DNA of 64,000 nucleotides from Talpa occidentalis (taxonomy: Eukaryota; Chordata; Mammalia; Eulipotyphla; Talpidae), in assembly GCF_014898055.3 (NCBI RefSeq), contig NW_023600993.1, positions 19,000,850 to 19,064,849 of the forward strand, written 5' to 3'. Position numbers and translations under genes: made by a program. The first letter of the stretch is position 1, and the number at the start of each line of letters is the position of its first letter. Positions 32,057 to 42,899 of the stretch are shown one piece after another. The notes beneath the pieces are model-generated. The model did not search any database. It saw only the letters and a program-made list of their open reading frames with translations, and was not told the DNA's origin.

Positions 32057-35000
32057 ATTTCATTGTAAGCCTCATGTATTGCACCACGTATCAAGAAAAC
32101 TTCAAAGTCAACTTATAAATATACTTGTGTAGCATGAACCACAAAAATGGTATTTTTGTTGCTCCACTTAGGATATCTTACCATCCCCTTTAAAACTACA
32201 ATAGTATTCACTACCTCCCTGTGCCCCTAGAAACTGCCCAGAGAAGTATCTGGTGCCTCAGACATAGTAGGGACTGCATTAAGTTTGTCAGATGCATGTA
32301 GTCCAATAAGACACAATTCCAGTTTGTATCAAAGTGTTACCTTACTGCAAGAATACTGGAAGAAAAAAAGATAATTTTGTCTTTGAGTAATTAGCAATTC
32401 TTATGACCAGAGACATATCCATGTCTTTATATCACAATCCATTCTTTGCTCTAAAACTAAAGACCTCCTGGGAGGGTCAACAATACATATGCTGTTCCTG
32501 AGTAGGAGATATTTTAATTTAGAAACCGGCTTTGCTGACAGATGTGTAAAAGTGCAACTACCCATACAATTTCCTATCATCTTGACAGCTGTGAATAGCC
32601 AGGAAACCACACTATTTCTTTTCATTTGGCATTAGTGGACCCTTGAATTTTTCTTCCCAGGTCTACCTCTTTCTGATGGTGTTAGGCTGTCCCAAGGATT
32701 TGTTTGGCTCATTGCATCCATTTGGTTTCCCACACCCCTAAGTGGAAGCAAAGCCAACACAAATATTGAAGACGTGCAAATTTGGTCTTATATTTCCTTC
32801 TGGAGGAAATGAGATCTACCAGGGTGTCCTTAGTTAGACCTCAGGCCTGTTTCCACCCAGCATGGCCCCCAGAGCCTACTGAGTACACTATGTGTAAGAC
32901 ATGGATTTGGTGGGACCTAGGTGGGCTCATTTCACAATAATGAAAAATGTCTTGTTTTTCTTCTGTGTAATCTTCTTCTAATCCATTATGTTAGTTCATT
33001 TTTTTTTCAGTGTTGCTTGAGAAATACTGAGTAAGTGATTAATAACCTGTCTTGGTTTTGCTTCTGCTCTCACTGGCTTGTAGAGAAATAATGTGACCTA
33101 TAAAAGTTTGGACAAATAGAACATTGTGTTAATGACTGATTCTGCTCAGACATGGCCCAGACAATTGAGCTTATCAGCACTCAAAGAACAGGTATTCCCA
33201 AACCCTGTCTAATCTTTCTTTCTTTACTTTTTTTGAAAACTAAATACCAACCATATTGAAAGGGGACTGGACAAAACAGTGTTCATAACTGTATATTGTT
33301 GTTGTTCTTTACAAAATAGACAATAAGACCTGCGTAGGCACACATATAGACAGCAAAATCAGGGCATTCTTACATGTTAGGTATGGCACTGTGTAACTAG
33401 ATATTTCTTCACATAAATTGCTTATTTAATTTTTACTTACAGTATGGTAATAGGAAATAGGGTTTCTTAAGCAGATAAAAATAACCAGCCAGAATTAATT
33501 AAGTCATCTTTTATAGTATGTAGCTTCATTTAAAATAGGTGATTAATGATAACTGAAAATCTCTTGGCTGGTTTATATAAAGGTTTAGTTGGGTTTGTCA
33601 AGGAAAAGAAAGAAGGGAATTAATTTCCAAATTGAGTCATGTTCCCTAGGTAAGAAAATCCAAACAAAGTTGGCTTTACCCATGAGGGGAATATGATTAA
33701 TATTTAGAACCCACGTGGTAGGCTGACAGGAAACTGAGTCACCTTGTTCAACATACCCATTTTACAACTACGGAAAATGAGGCCCAGAGGGCCAAGTGTG
33801 TGTGACTCTTCAGCACTTGAAAAATAGCTGGAAAATTTTTTTAAAATCTGAGATTCTTGTATTTTTCCCACATTGCTGCTGCCTACCACCTTTTCCTCCT
33901 CCAAACTTTTTTAATTCAAAAATTTATTAAAGTCATACTACAAATAAGCACTGAAGTGTAGCAATTTAGATGAGAAAATAAAATGTGAGGGTTCATCATG
34001 TTAGCCATCAAAGTTATGTCTTTCATCTGCAGAAGAGAGACAGCTGCAAAGCATTTGATCTTAACAATGACAATTAAAATGAACCTTATTTGAAGTTGCA
34101 AAATCACCACATTGCGTTAGCACAAGACTCCAGCATGCATGCACGAAGGCACTTTGCAGATGGCTTGCAGAGACTTAGTTTATGTAGGCACTTTAGGGAA
34201 CAGATGGAAACCCGTGGCATCCCATGGTAAATGTGGATTTATAGCACCACTGTCATAAGCCAGAGTGACTCCCTTCTACCTGAGAGAGCAGATGAAGTGA
34301 TGCTATACCTCTGCCTTGTGAATCTGTGACTTAGGAGTCCCTAAAGGAAATTTTGTTCCCCCCGCCCCCAGTACCACTGGCTTCATCCTATTCCCCTGCA
34401 ATGCATCATTAATGGGTGTTTGATGTCAATGAAAAATCCATTTCATTTAAACTTTAAAAAGGAAATAAGTATCTCCCAGAAGGCTAGGAGGTTAAGAGAG
34501 AAACCCACATTAGTCATCTGTTCTCTGCTATTGTCATAAACACAACAGAGATAGTTTTTATTTTGTCTCCAACTGTGTTTAGCATGCGGGGTACTACCCC
34601 CCTTCCCTGATTTATCTCTCTCCCAAATGTTTTAAGGACTTGAGATTAGAGAATTAAAGGGCAGTACTTCCAAAGCTGAGCTTCATGAAGATTCTGCTAA
34701 TAGTAACTTCAGAGTCTTTTGCCTGCAAAATACTCATAAGAATGTGTCTTGACTTCTCATAAGGTAGCATTTCAGCATCTCATAGAGAAGCTACCAGAGA
34801 AGACAGCCAACTTGGGAGAAAAAAATCCACACATAATATGAGGTAAAAGGGATAAATGAGATGAATGCCAGAGCTCTTACTGTGGATGGAGAATAGCCTC
34901 TGTATGATGGCATCTTCCCTAATTATTTAGAATCACTTGTAAAATTGATTTTATGTAAACGTAACAATACTCAGCAACAGCTAGTTCCTTGCAGACACCA

Positions 35001-37206
35001 TGAGTTGTTGGGGATTTATTGACCTATCTTTCACATATGTTACTTCACTACCACTTAATGGTCTGTTTAGATAGTCTTGGTCTGACGAACTCCCACCAGT
35101 GGCTCCAAGGACCACCATTGACAGGTACCTGCTGCTATGTCAGGTTGTGGAAACACTCCTTTTTTTCCCAAACAAATGCAACCTTTTCCTGGTAGAGGGA
35201 GGTGAGGATTCTATAACTTTCTACTCTGTCTTGAACACCACAAAATTCTGTCCAAACTTCTCTCAGGTCCCAGTTTCAACTATTTCTAATGATGCAGGTT
35301 TATCAGATCACTCCTCTCAGCCTCATGCTGATGAACTACACAACGCAAAAAATTCAATATACCTACCTTGTTCCTGAGTTTCTGGGGAAAATTTAAGAAT
35401 AAAATGGATTTGCAAATTAGATAGCATAGGATACAAATGATATGCAAATGCAGAATTGAATAGACACACACTCTACTCTCAATTCAAAGTTGTTACTAAA
35501 CTAACTTGAGAAATACAAAAAGCTGTTGTCTGCCTTGGGGGTGACTTAAGAGATAAGGGCTAAGACACAGTCACTATTTACAAAGAGTTTACAGTCTAAT
35601 CAAGAAGGTGCCACATTTTATGGGTTCTAAGAGTATATTTAATACTGTAACGTCTCTGAACTTGAGATGTATCTAATAACTGAGGGGGTCTCATGGTTCA
35701 ATTAGCAGACCTTTTCTTTCTTTGTGACTTGAAATGATGCCACTTTCTTATACTCAATAGTGTTTTAGATTCTATGAAATGTAGCAATATGGCCTCACAA
35801 ATAACTCTGCTCTAGGATTGGGGGAACAGGGGGCAAAAAGGAAGATTCTGAAAGACTTTGCTGGAAAAGTGACATTGTCAGATTCCTAACTGGAAATATA
35901 ATACTGGTCTACATGAAAACTTAGGAGGGAAGATGAGTTTTGTAAGCATTCCCTTATAAAATTCAAGAATTTCTTTTTTATATTAAAAAAGAAATGTAAA
36001 GAAAAGAACCTGACAACTAATGGGAAGGAGGTAGAAGAACAGGTAAAATCTGCCCTCCTCCCCGCCCACCATCCTTTACCCCATTTAATGGAATGATAAA
36101 TGCCTAGAGAGGTACAGGGCAATGGGTGCTCTACTGCAGGACACAGCCCTGGAACTAGAGCTGACATCATCTGTACTCTTTCTCATGCTGTACCCCTTGG
36201 GTGAACCCAACTTTTAATCTAAAAACAGAACTTTCAGAGTCTCAGGCTCTGTGACTGGTCTCTGAAGAGACCCTAACTCAAGCGCAGGGCAGAGCAAACC
36301 GTCTTAAAGCAGGTTAGTTTTTTGTAGTCCTCTGCTTTCAGGAATGCGGCTATGGGGCCATTTCCCTGACCTAGCCCTTGTCATAATGAATCCTTCCTTC
36401 CGTTGAGTTATTTTCCCTTCTTTCCTCTAAAAGATTTATCCCACATGCCAACCTTTAGTGAAACTTCTTTTGCTCAAAAAAAAAAAATAAACAAGCAACC
36501 AGGGCTTGAGTGGCCAGAGTTGGGACAAAATCAAATGGCATTTCCTGCATTTTAAAAGATTGCAAAATATTCTAAAGATGAAGAGGAATGTTGATATAGC
36601 TTAAATGCCCAATTATAATAACCAGAGTTCAAAATCCAATTAATGGCATCTTTTGTCTCCCTCCCCCTGCCAATTTCCCCTCCTCCTTATTTCCTGTATT
36701 CGCTCCTCTTAACTGGTTTTACTCTCAGATTTTATATTTCTGTTTTCTCAGTGCGATATACCCAGGGTTTAAATTTTCTATCATGTTTGTTTAGATTTTT
36801 GGATTTTGTTCTCCTGGAGTGTCCTTATTTCCCATGTTTTATCTTCCTTGACCCTTCCATCTGGTTATTTTTACCCTCTTCCTATTGCTTTATTATTTTC
36901 TTTTTTCCTATTTATTATTTTTCTTCCTTTATCCAGGTTTCCATCTTTCTATTTGTCAAGTCTTTCTATAAACCTTGTAGGATAATTATTGAGTGAAGAA
37001 TACCCCAAAATGTTGGCATATAGGTAATGAGAAACTGTGCTGTTATAGTTATTAAGTATTAAAAATGAACTAACCAAGGCTTCCAACCAGTAGTCTCAAG
37101 GTTGTTCACATAGCATTTATGGGAAAGCTTCCAAGGAGTCCTCTTTTAAAGGAATGTTGCCATTTAGACAGGGATGAGGATAAATCTGGGAATGAAAGGA
37201 GGGTGG
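32057..37206. other. Unassigned unique DNA
   Basis: About 5 kb with no supported gene. A fragment at 33755-33800 ('cccattttacaactacggaa', 'aatgaggcccagagggcc') looks like an antisense MIR core. A 10-12 base A run lies near 36477-36487. The 36640-36970 part is pyrimidine-rich, which produces a spurious hydrophobic 117-codon frame. Other frames (32401-32625, 33704-34110, 35099-35377, 35886-36170) have no domain. Confidence 0.5.
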
Positions 37207-37470
37207 ATGAGAGAGGCAGTGTTGTATAGTGGTGATAGCCTCTGGTGCCAGACTTCCTGTGTTCAGTCCCCAACTACTCACTTTCACTGTGTAATCTTAG
37301 CTGAGATACTTTCTGGGTCACATCTGTCAAATAGAGATGATAATACATTATCTCCCTTATATAATTTTTGTGAAAAGTAAACATGTTAGTATATTGAAGC
37401 ACTTAGAACTGTACCTATAACATAGTCAAGCTATGCAAGTTAACTATTACCATCATTATTCTAAGTTACT
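37207..37470 (+). mobile_element. MIR SINE
   Basis: 'gaggcagtgttgtatagtgg', 'gatagcctctggtgccagac', 'ttcctgtgttcagtccccaa', 'tgtgtaatcttagctgaga', 'tgtcaaatagagatgataat', 'gaagcacttagaactgtacc' run in MIR order from head to tail. Confidence 0.9.
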
Positions 37471-37569
37471 TGAGTCTATATCAGACATAAGAAAATACAC
37501 ATTCTAAGAAATACATTTCCTCTTGCATGCCTCCATCTGGGAGCAAGTTTAAGAAGGTTTGAAAGTAAT

Positions 37570-37766
37570 GATAGTCAAAATTTAGTCCATGGATCATCAT
37601 CATCAGTATCATCATAAAACTGTTAGAAATGCAGATTCTTAAGACCTACCTTTGACCCACCCTAATCAAGTGATTAGAAACTTTGAAAGCAGGGCCAGGC
37701 AATTCAAGTTTTAGCAAGCCCTTCAAGTAATTCTGATGATGCTAACATTTGAGAACCATGACACTA
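37570..37766 (+). mobile_element. hAT-Charlie element (MER3/MER20/MER5B type)
   Basis: 'gtcaaaatttagtccatgga', 'ctgttagaaatgcagattct', 'gacccaccctaatcaagtga', 'tttagcaagcccttcaagta', 'attctgatgatgctaacat', 'ttgagaaccatga'. Order and termini match a short hAT-Charlie family; the precise name is uncertain from memory. Its 3' terminal 35 bp are duplicated immediately downstream. Confidence 0.88.
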
Positions 37767-37800
37767 TCTGATGATGCTAACATTTGAGAACCATGACACC
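37732..37800 (+). repeat. 35-bp tandem duplication of a transposon terminus
   Basis: 'tctgatgatgctaacatttg' followed by 'agaaccatgacac' occurs at 37732-37764 and again at 37767-37799 with perfect identity. The period is 35 bp. The first copy is the end of the hAT element. Identity is much higher than the element's own divergence from its family, so the duplication is recent compared with the insertion. Confidence 0.95.
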
Positions 37801-38699
37801 AAATCCACTAGGTGTATTTCCTCTCTGCAGGATTATACAGAATATAGACTATAGCTGTGTCTATCTTACACCACCATCTACAACATGGCAGTCTTTGTCT
37901 TGTCCATGTATACCCAGGCTCATTAGAGCAGCTAGAGTAAAGATCAAGCTATGGTGCAAGACAACCCCTCTATTGAGGAATAATAACACCATATCTCCTT
38001 TTGACCCACAGTGGTGAATTTCTTATTTCTTTGGATCTATAGTGTAGGACTCTCAACACATATTATAAGTGAGAGTAGATCAAAACCCAAGAGGTATCCT
38101 TCATTCTCATGAAATAGGTAAGCAAGACTAGATAGTTCCAACACAGAGCTAGGCATTAGCACCTTCACCTCTCAATTATTAGGTCACCTGGCAACAATTG
38201 TACAATAACCTGAATTTTTGTAATATTTGACTTTGGGGTATGACTGGGACCTTTCAAAGTTCATACAGTTTAGGGCAAATCACAGTGTTCTTCAGGAGCT
38301 CCTTGGCATTTAGAAAAGTTCCCCTTTCCTGGGCACAGGCTAGCAACCCAACCCTAGGTGTGGCATTGCTTATGTCCTGACAAGTGCTGGTGATCTACCA
38401 GGACCTGTGAAGCTCTCTGTTGTACATGGAAGAGTGTCACATATACATGTCTTGTTAACTGTGTCAAAGACACACAACTGACACCTAGAGACATCTCCAA
38501 AGAGACATAGCTCAGTAGCCACTACCTTCACCCACAGGTGAACTTTCCAGAAGTCCTCATAGAACCAGAGTGAGTAAATCCAGGTTGGAAGGCTCATTGT
38601 CCACACTACAATCTTAGAACTATAATTCCTAAATGTGTGCTACTAATGTGGTCACTGTACAGGTACAAATTCCTGTGTTTGGTTAGGATGGCACACCTT
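37801..38699. other. Unassigned DNA with a possible decayed coding remnant
   Basis: No supported gene. On the - strand, 38370-38606 is open for 78 codons with a balanced, non-repetitive residue mix, and the frame stays open a little upstream of its ATG. I do not recognise a family, and there is no poly(A) tail, splice site pattern or promoter that would make it a gene. See the findings. Confidence 0.35.
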
Positions 38700-38866
38700 C
38701 CTACTCATTTAACCAGCCTAATTGGTTTGGTTATTTTCATTTTATAGATAGAGAAACTTATGTTCAAAGAGGTCATAATATTGAAAGGCACAAAAGTCGT
38801 CATAGAACCAAGGTGAGAGCTAGCATCCTCTGAATCCCAGTCCAGGGGCTTTTCCTCTTCTCTACA
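38700..38866 (-). mobile_element. MIR SINE, antisense
   Basis: The + strand reads the mirror of MIR: 'ttattttcattttatagata', 'gagaaacttatgttcaaaga', 'ggtcataatattgaaaggc', 'gaatcccagtccaggggctt'. Confidence 0.8.
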
Positions 38867-39059
38867 TGGGTTTGTCTCTGTCAGCCCAAAGCACAGGTTG
38901 GACTGACAGTGTATAGCATGGGTCTTTGACTGGAAACCTCCTTTCTGAAAGTGAATAGGTGCTTTACTTACTAGATTTGGGAGCCCCAGTATTGATAACC
39001 TCAGTTTTTTGAAATAATTTCCCAGACTTTAATTGGTAGAACTAGGAGATTTGATGATG

Positions 39060-39275
39060 CTATAAAGGATGGTCACTCTAAGTATATAGCAGCATGTCCA
39101 ACATGACTTCTGTGGTTATGGAAATGGTTTGTGTCTGTGCTACCCATCATGGTAACCACTGAATGGAACAAAATTTTTCATTTCATTGAATTCAAATATA
39201 AACATAAAGAGCCCCTATAGGTTGTGGCTATCATGTTTGACTGCACAGGTCTATAAGATAATTTTTCAGTTGAAA
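39060..39275. mobile_element. Possible hAT-type (MER33/MER58-like) fragment
   Basis: 'tgctacccatcatggtaacc', 'cattgaattcaaatataaac' and 'gcccctataggttgtggcta' followed by 'actgcacaggtct' resemble short hAT families whose ends carry GTAGCCAC and TGTGGCTA words. Diverged; boundaries uncertain. Confidence 0.4.
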
Positions 39276-40264
39276 GTTAGGGTACGTTTGACTTAGAAGA
39301 AGAAAAGAACAAAACCATATTTTAATCTCTGTCACTTCCACTTCTCTAAACAAACTCCACTTTTCTCCAAACACACAGTATGTCTATTGAGAATGATCTG
39401 GTGTACTTGTACCCCTAGCGGAGTCCCCATTACTGCATAGCAGTTTTCAAATTGTCTGCTTGTCACCTGAAAAGTCAATACAGCGTCTGTCTCCCTGAGA
39501 GCAAGTTCTATTTATTGCTATTATTTCTATAAGCCAACAGGGTGGGGTAGAAGCCCGTGGTATATAGAGCACCAGTGAAGGAAGTTGTTGCCTATGTTGG
39601 CAGAGGCTTTGTAAGAATTACAAACTGGACTCTCAGCATTTCCTCCCTTTAAAAGTGAAAAGGCATAGATGGAGCTCACCCTACCAAGGTGTTTAATGTC
39701 AGAATGTTAAGAATTGGAGCCAGGACCTGCTTCTCAGCTCCTTTTTTGCCTTTAAAGCAAGAGAACTTAGTCCCGCCATCACACCCCCAAATAGATGGCT
39801 CCCTTTTCTCTGGAATGAAGCTGTCGTTCCTCATCACCTGAGAAGTTTCCTTTCTCTGCAAGGAGCTCACAGTGGCAGGAGGTGGGCTGATGTGTGATAT
39901 ATTCGGCACCAGTGAGTTGCAGTGTATTTCAACTGTCTACACACTCTTCCTGACAAGAGTGATTCCAGACAGGCCAGCTTTCTTTCTGCTCTTAAGGGTA
40001 GAAGACCAGCTCTCCAAATTCTATTCATTCCAAAAACTTAACAGTGGATAAGAAATACATTGTTTTTCCAATTAAGTGCATTTCATTCCTGCATCAAGCA
40101 TGCTAATAATAAATACTTGTGAGATGTACTGGTTCCAAATTTTACATACACATAGCCTCTTCAATCTGTTTTGCCTGAATGCAACATACATTTTTACCTG
40201 CAAGATTATATATTGAGTAGGATCTATGGATTCCTAATCAATACTTAGAGGTATAATCAAATGT
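39276..40264. other. Unassigned unique DNA
   Basis: No gene or recognised repeat. The - strand frame 39676-39909 has no domain. Confidence 0.5.
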
Positions 40265-40505
40265 CCACCATTAACTCCATGCTTGTCCCCTATTCATTTT
40301 CTCAGCCTTGTGGTTTGGCCTGCACCCCATAACATCTACCGGGTATTTCTGAGCTACACCCTCTCTCTCTGTAGAATAGGCTCAGACTGTTCCCTTTGTC
40401 AAGTGCCTTTTCCTGATTTCCCCACTTGCCCAAGTTTTGAAGAAAGACCAGGCTCCATACACGTACTTATTTCTCCAATTCACATGGTAGGAGCTCTGGA
40501 ATAAG
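40265..40505 (+). mobile_element. Possible L2 fragment
   Basis: Pyrimidine-rich text with phrases in L2 order ('ccattaactccatgcttgtc', 'ccctttgtcaagtgcctttt', 'cctgatttccccacttgccc', 'acttatttctccaattcaca'). Plausible but diverged. A 73-codon frame across it is not believable as a gene. Confidence 0.45.
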
Positions 40506-40519
40506 TGTCAGTCACAGAA

Positions 40520-40625
40520 CAAGATGCAGACGATGAAAAGTTGACAGACTAGATTTCCGTGTCCAGTTCTATGATCATCTAGCTGGATGACTTTGGGCCT
40601 TTGACTACATACCCTGAGACTCTGA
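40520..40625 (+). mobile_element. MIR SINE fragment
   Basis: 'actagatttccgtgtccagt', 'tctagctggatgactttggg', 'cctttgactacataccctga', 'gactctgagc' match the MIR stretch around 'tagctgtgtgaccttgggca'. Confidence 0.65.
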
Positions 40626-40729
40626 GCACACTGCCTCCCTTGCAGATGCAGGGGACGGGGCATAAGGAGATAGAGTGGAGGAGACAACAGCCCTCCTCTT
40701 AGTTGAATAATTGATGGATGAAGTACTCA

Positions 40730-40951
40730 AAGTTGCTTCCTTTCCCTTTAAAGCTCTGCTTAAGTCTCCACACACACCTTTCAAAGGATACTCCCTAGTT
40801 GAAATTCATGCCTCCCTCCACACCCACCTGAACTCATAGAGCACATCTTTCTCTTTTACACCAGTTATCTATAGAACTTTGGCCCCCCTCAACTAAATCT
40901 CAGGTTCTTGTGTCTGTCCTCTTCATGATGTGTTGATCACTGACATTAAAT
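40730..40951 (+). mobile_element. L2 LINE fragment (diverged)
   Basis: 'tttaaagctctgcttaagtc' followed by 'aggatactccctag', 'agagcacatctttctctttt', 'acaccagttatctatagaac', 'aaatctcaggttcttgtgtc' and 'tgtcctcttcatgatgtg' follow the L2 3' plan. Confidence 0.55.
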
Positions 40952-40967
40952 TCAACATGTAATTTTT

Positions 40968-41250
40968 TTTAAAGATTTATTTATTTGTTTGTTTGTTTGT
41001 TTATTTATTTATGCAAGCACTGGGTACAGTCAGAAGCACAGGAGGGTGAGAGGATTCACCAGAGCCAGAGCGGGGAACAGAACAGGCAGACTGACGAAAT
41101 ACACTGCTAAGGGGAGCAGCGGGTGCCCCAGGAGAGGTCTGCAGCGCCACTTGGGACCCTCGCCAGCGGCTGGGGATCGAACCCTCACTGCAGAGGCTGC
41201 GGGCAGCTTGGCAGCGCAGCATTCAACCGTTGCACCACCAGGGGAGGCCC
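40968..41250 (-). mobile_element. tRNA-derived T+ SINE, copy 7, with 16-bp target-site duplication
   Basis: Full-length antisense copy with an expanded tail. The + strand has AAAGATTTATTTATTTG, then four TTTG units and TTTATTTATTTATG. It continues through 'ggtgagaggattcaccagag', 'aacaggcagactgacgaaat', 'aggagaggtctgcagcgcca', 'gggaccctcgccagcggctg' and 'gggatcgaaccctcactgca' (B-box side), and ends 'tgcaccaccaggggaggccc' at 41231-41250. The duplication 'tcaacatgtaattttt' flanks it at 40952-40967 and 41251-41266, perfect. Three open frames crossing it are artefacts. Confidence 0.96.
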
Positions 41251-41449
41251 TCAACATGTAATTTTTGACAGCCTTCTGTGTGCCAACCATTAGGGTGGGG
41301 GCCCACAAGCATAGATAATAAACTATATTTCCTGCCTGCATAAGTTATGGCATAAACAGGGAGAATGTAATGGGCCCTGTTGTTTTTTGTCTGCTCAGCA
41401 CCTATTCCTTTTTCTGGAAATTATAGCATCTTTCCTTTGGAAAATCATT

Positions 41450-41890
41450 AGTAAGTGGAATCATTGACCCCAATCTTCAAACACCCCTCCTGCATTCATG
41501 CCTTTTGCTTTGTGATTTTTTAGTCCTTCCTTTCCTGTGCTTGACTTCATGGCAGAGATGTATCTTCCTTTAGTCAGTGCAATGGTTCAGGATATAGAGA
41601 GTACCACTTCCAAGATTCTTTAAGACCTATCCTGGACTTTCACTTCCTCTCTTAGATCTCTGGTACTACTAGAAGAGTTTCCCCTTCACCTTGTGAGAAT
41701 GAGCACATTAGTGGAACAGGCCTGAGTTGTACAAGAAGCCAGGTTCAGCCTAACCTCAGTTTAAAGCCACCAGGTTTATAACCATCTACCTCCAGCCAAC
41801 CTACAGTTTCATTACAAAAAATTTGTGTATATTTTGCCACTGAGATGTTGTGGTTGTTGGTGTTGCGGCAATAGGTGATCGATATCCCGG
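41450..41890 (+). mobile_element. MLT1-like MaLR LTR, sense
   Basis: The 3' end is diagnostic: 'aagccaggttcagcctaacc', 'ttgccactgagatgttgtgg' and 'ttgcggcaataggtgatcga' mirror the heads of the antisense copies at 14520 and 18552. Upstream landmarks ('acttcatggcagagatgtat', 'caccttgtgagaatgagcac') are weaker. The 5' boundary is uncertain. Confidence 0.7.
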
Positions 41891-42899
41891 TCATCACCCC
41901 TACTCTGCCCCTATGTTCCCAACCTACCCAAGAACTTGAAATGTCTCAATAGGTTGCCATCTTCTATATCAGAACCATACTTTTCAGTCTAGGGCAAACA
42001 CATGGCTCGAGAAGGTGCAATCAGTCTTTGCCTGAGATATTTCATGTTGGAACCAATGAAAATGTGAGCCTAATGCCCACCCCGCTAGAAGATTTCATCC
42101 TTTCAGCAAAAGCCAGCACATGGTTGATAGAGGAAGAGAGAGAGATGGAGAAAGACAGAGCCAGGGTACAGAAACAGACTATGTACCAGGACTAATGTTC
42201 AAGGCCCTGCTGTAGAATATGGGGACCCCCCCATTTCCTCTTGGGACTGATTTTTCAGCATTTCCTATGTTTTGCAAGCTAACTCAGAGTCCAATCAATA
42301 TTTTTTGACTTTAAGTTAATTCATGTTGCCCCTTACTACCTTGAATAATCTAGAGACAATAAAAATGTGCAGGCAGCACACTGTGGTAGAGCTGTCCCAG
42401 GGACTCTAAGGAGGCTGTGTCCCAAAGGTGGGGCTCCCAGTTCAGGGAGTTAGAGAAGGTGTCTAAGGGAATGAAACATTCTGCCAGCTCCTGAGGATGA
42501 AGAGGAGTTTTGCAGAAAAGGGGGCAGAGAGGGACAGTCTCTGAAAGGCATGGGGGCTGGAAGCTCATGGTGAGAAATGAATTTAGGAAGGTTGGCAAGG
42601 GCCATTGGCTGGGCCCTGTAAGTCAACCTACAAGAAAAACTTCTAGTGGGGGATGGGGTGAAGCTAGAAGGATTTTCAGCAGGGGAGTAGTAAAGTTTTA
42701 AAAGGCTCTCCCCGCCACACACACTTTCCATGGGGTGTAGACTGAAGTGAGGATACCAATTAGGAAGGCTGTTAAAGGCATGACATGAAGGTTTCCTGGG
42801 TTCTGGAAGAGGCTTTATGCTTTCTGAGAGTCAGTATGTGGTATTTGTCTGTTGAATTGAAAATTGGGGAATGAAAGCCATTTTCTTGAAGGTCCCTTT
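41891..42899. other. Unassigned DNA
   Basis: No supported gene. An AG-rich phrase lies near 42130-42160. The G-rich 42500-42700 part opens frames on both strands without any recognised domain. Confidence 0.45.

Noticed and set aside
36643..36996. 117-codon + strand frame that looks like a multi-pass membrane protein
   Set aside because: The hydrophobicity comes from a pyrimidine-rich strand (TTT, CTT and TTC codons). No family recognised.
41030..41341. Three open frames (up to 103 codons) over 40989-41341
   Set aside because: They are translations of the SINE at 40968-41250 in different frames. The same peptides recur wherever the SINE occurs (1104-1394, 3572-3820, 25279-25506, 26172-26482).
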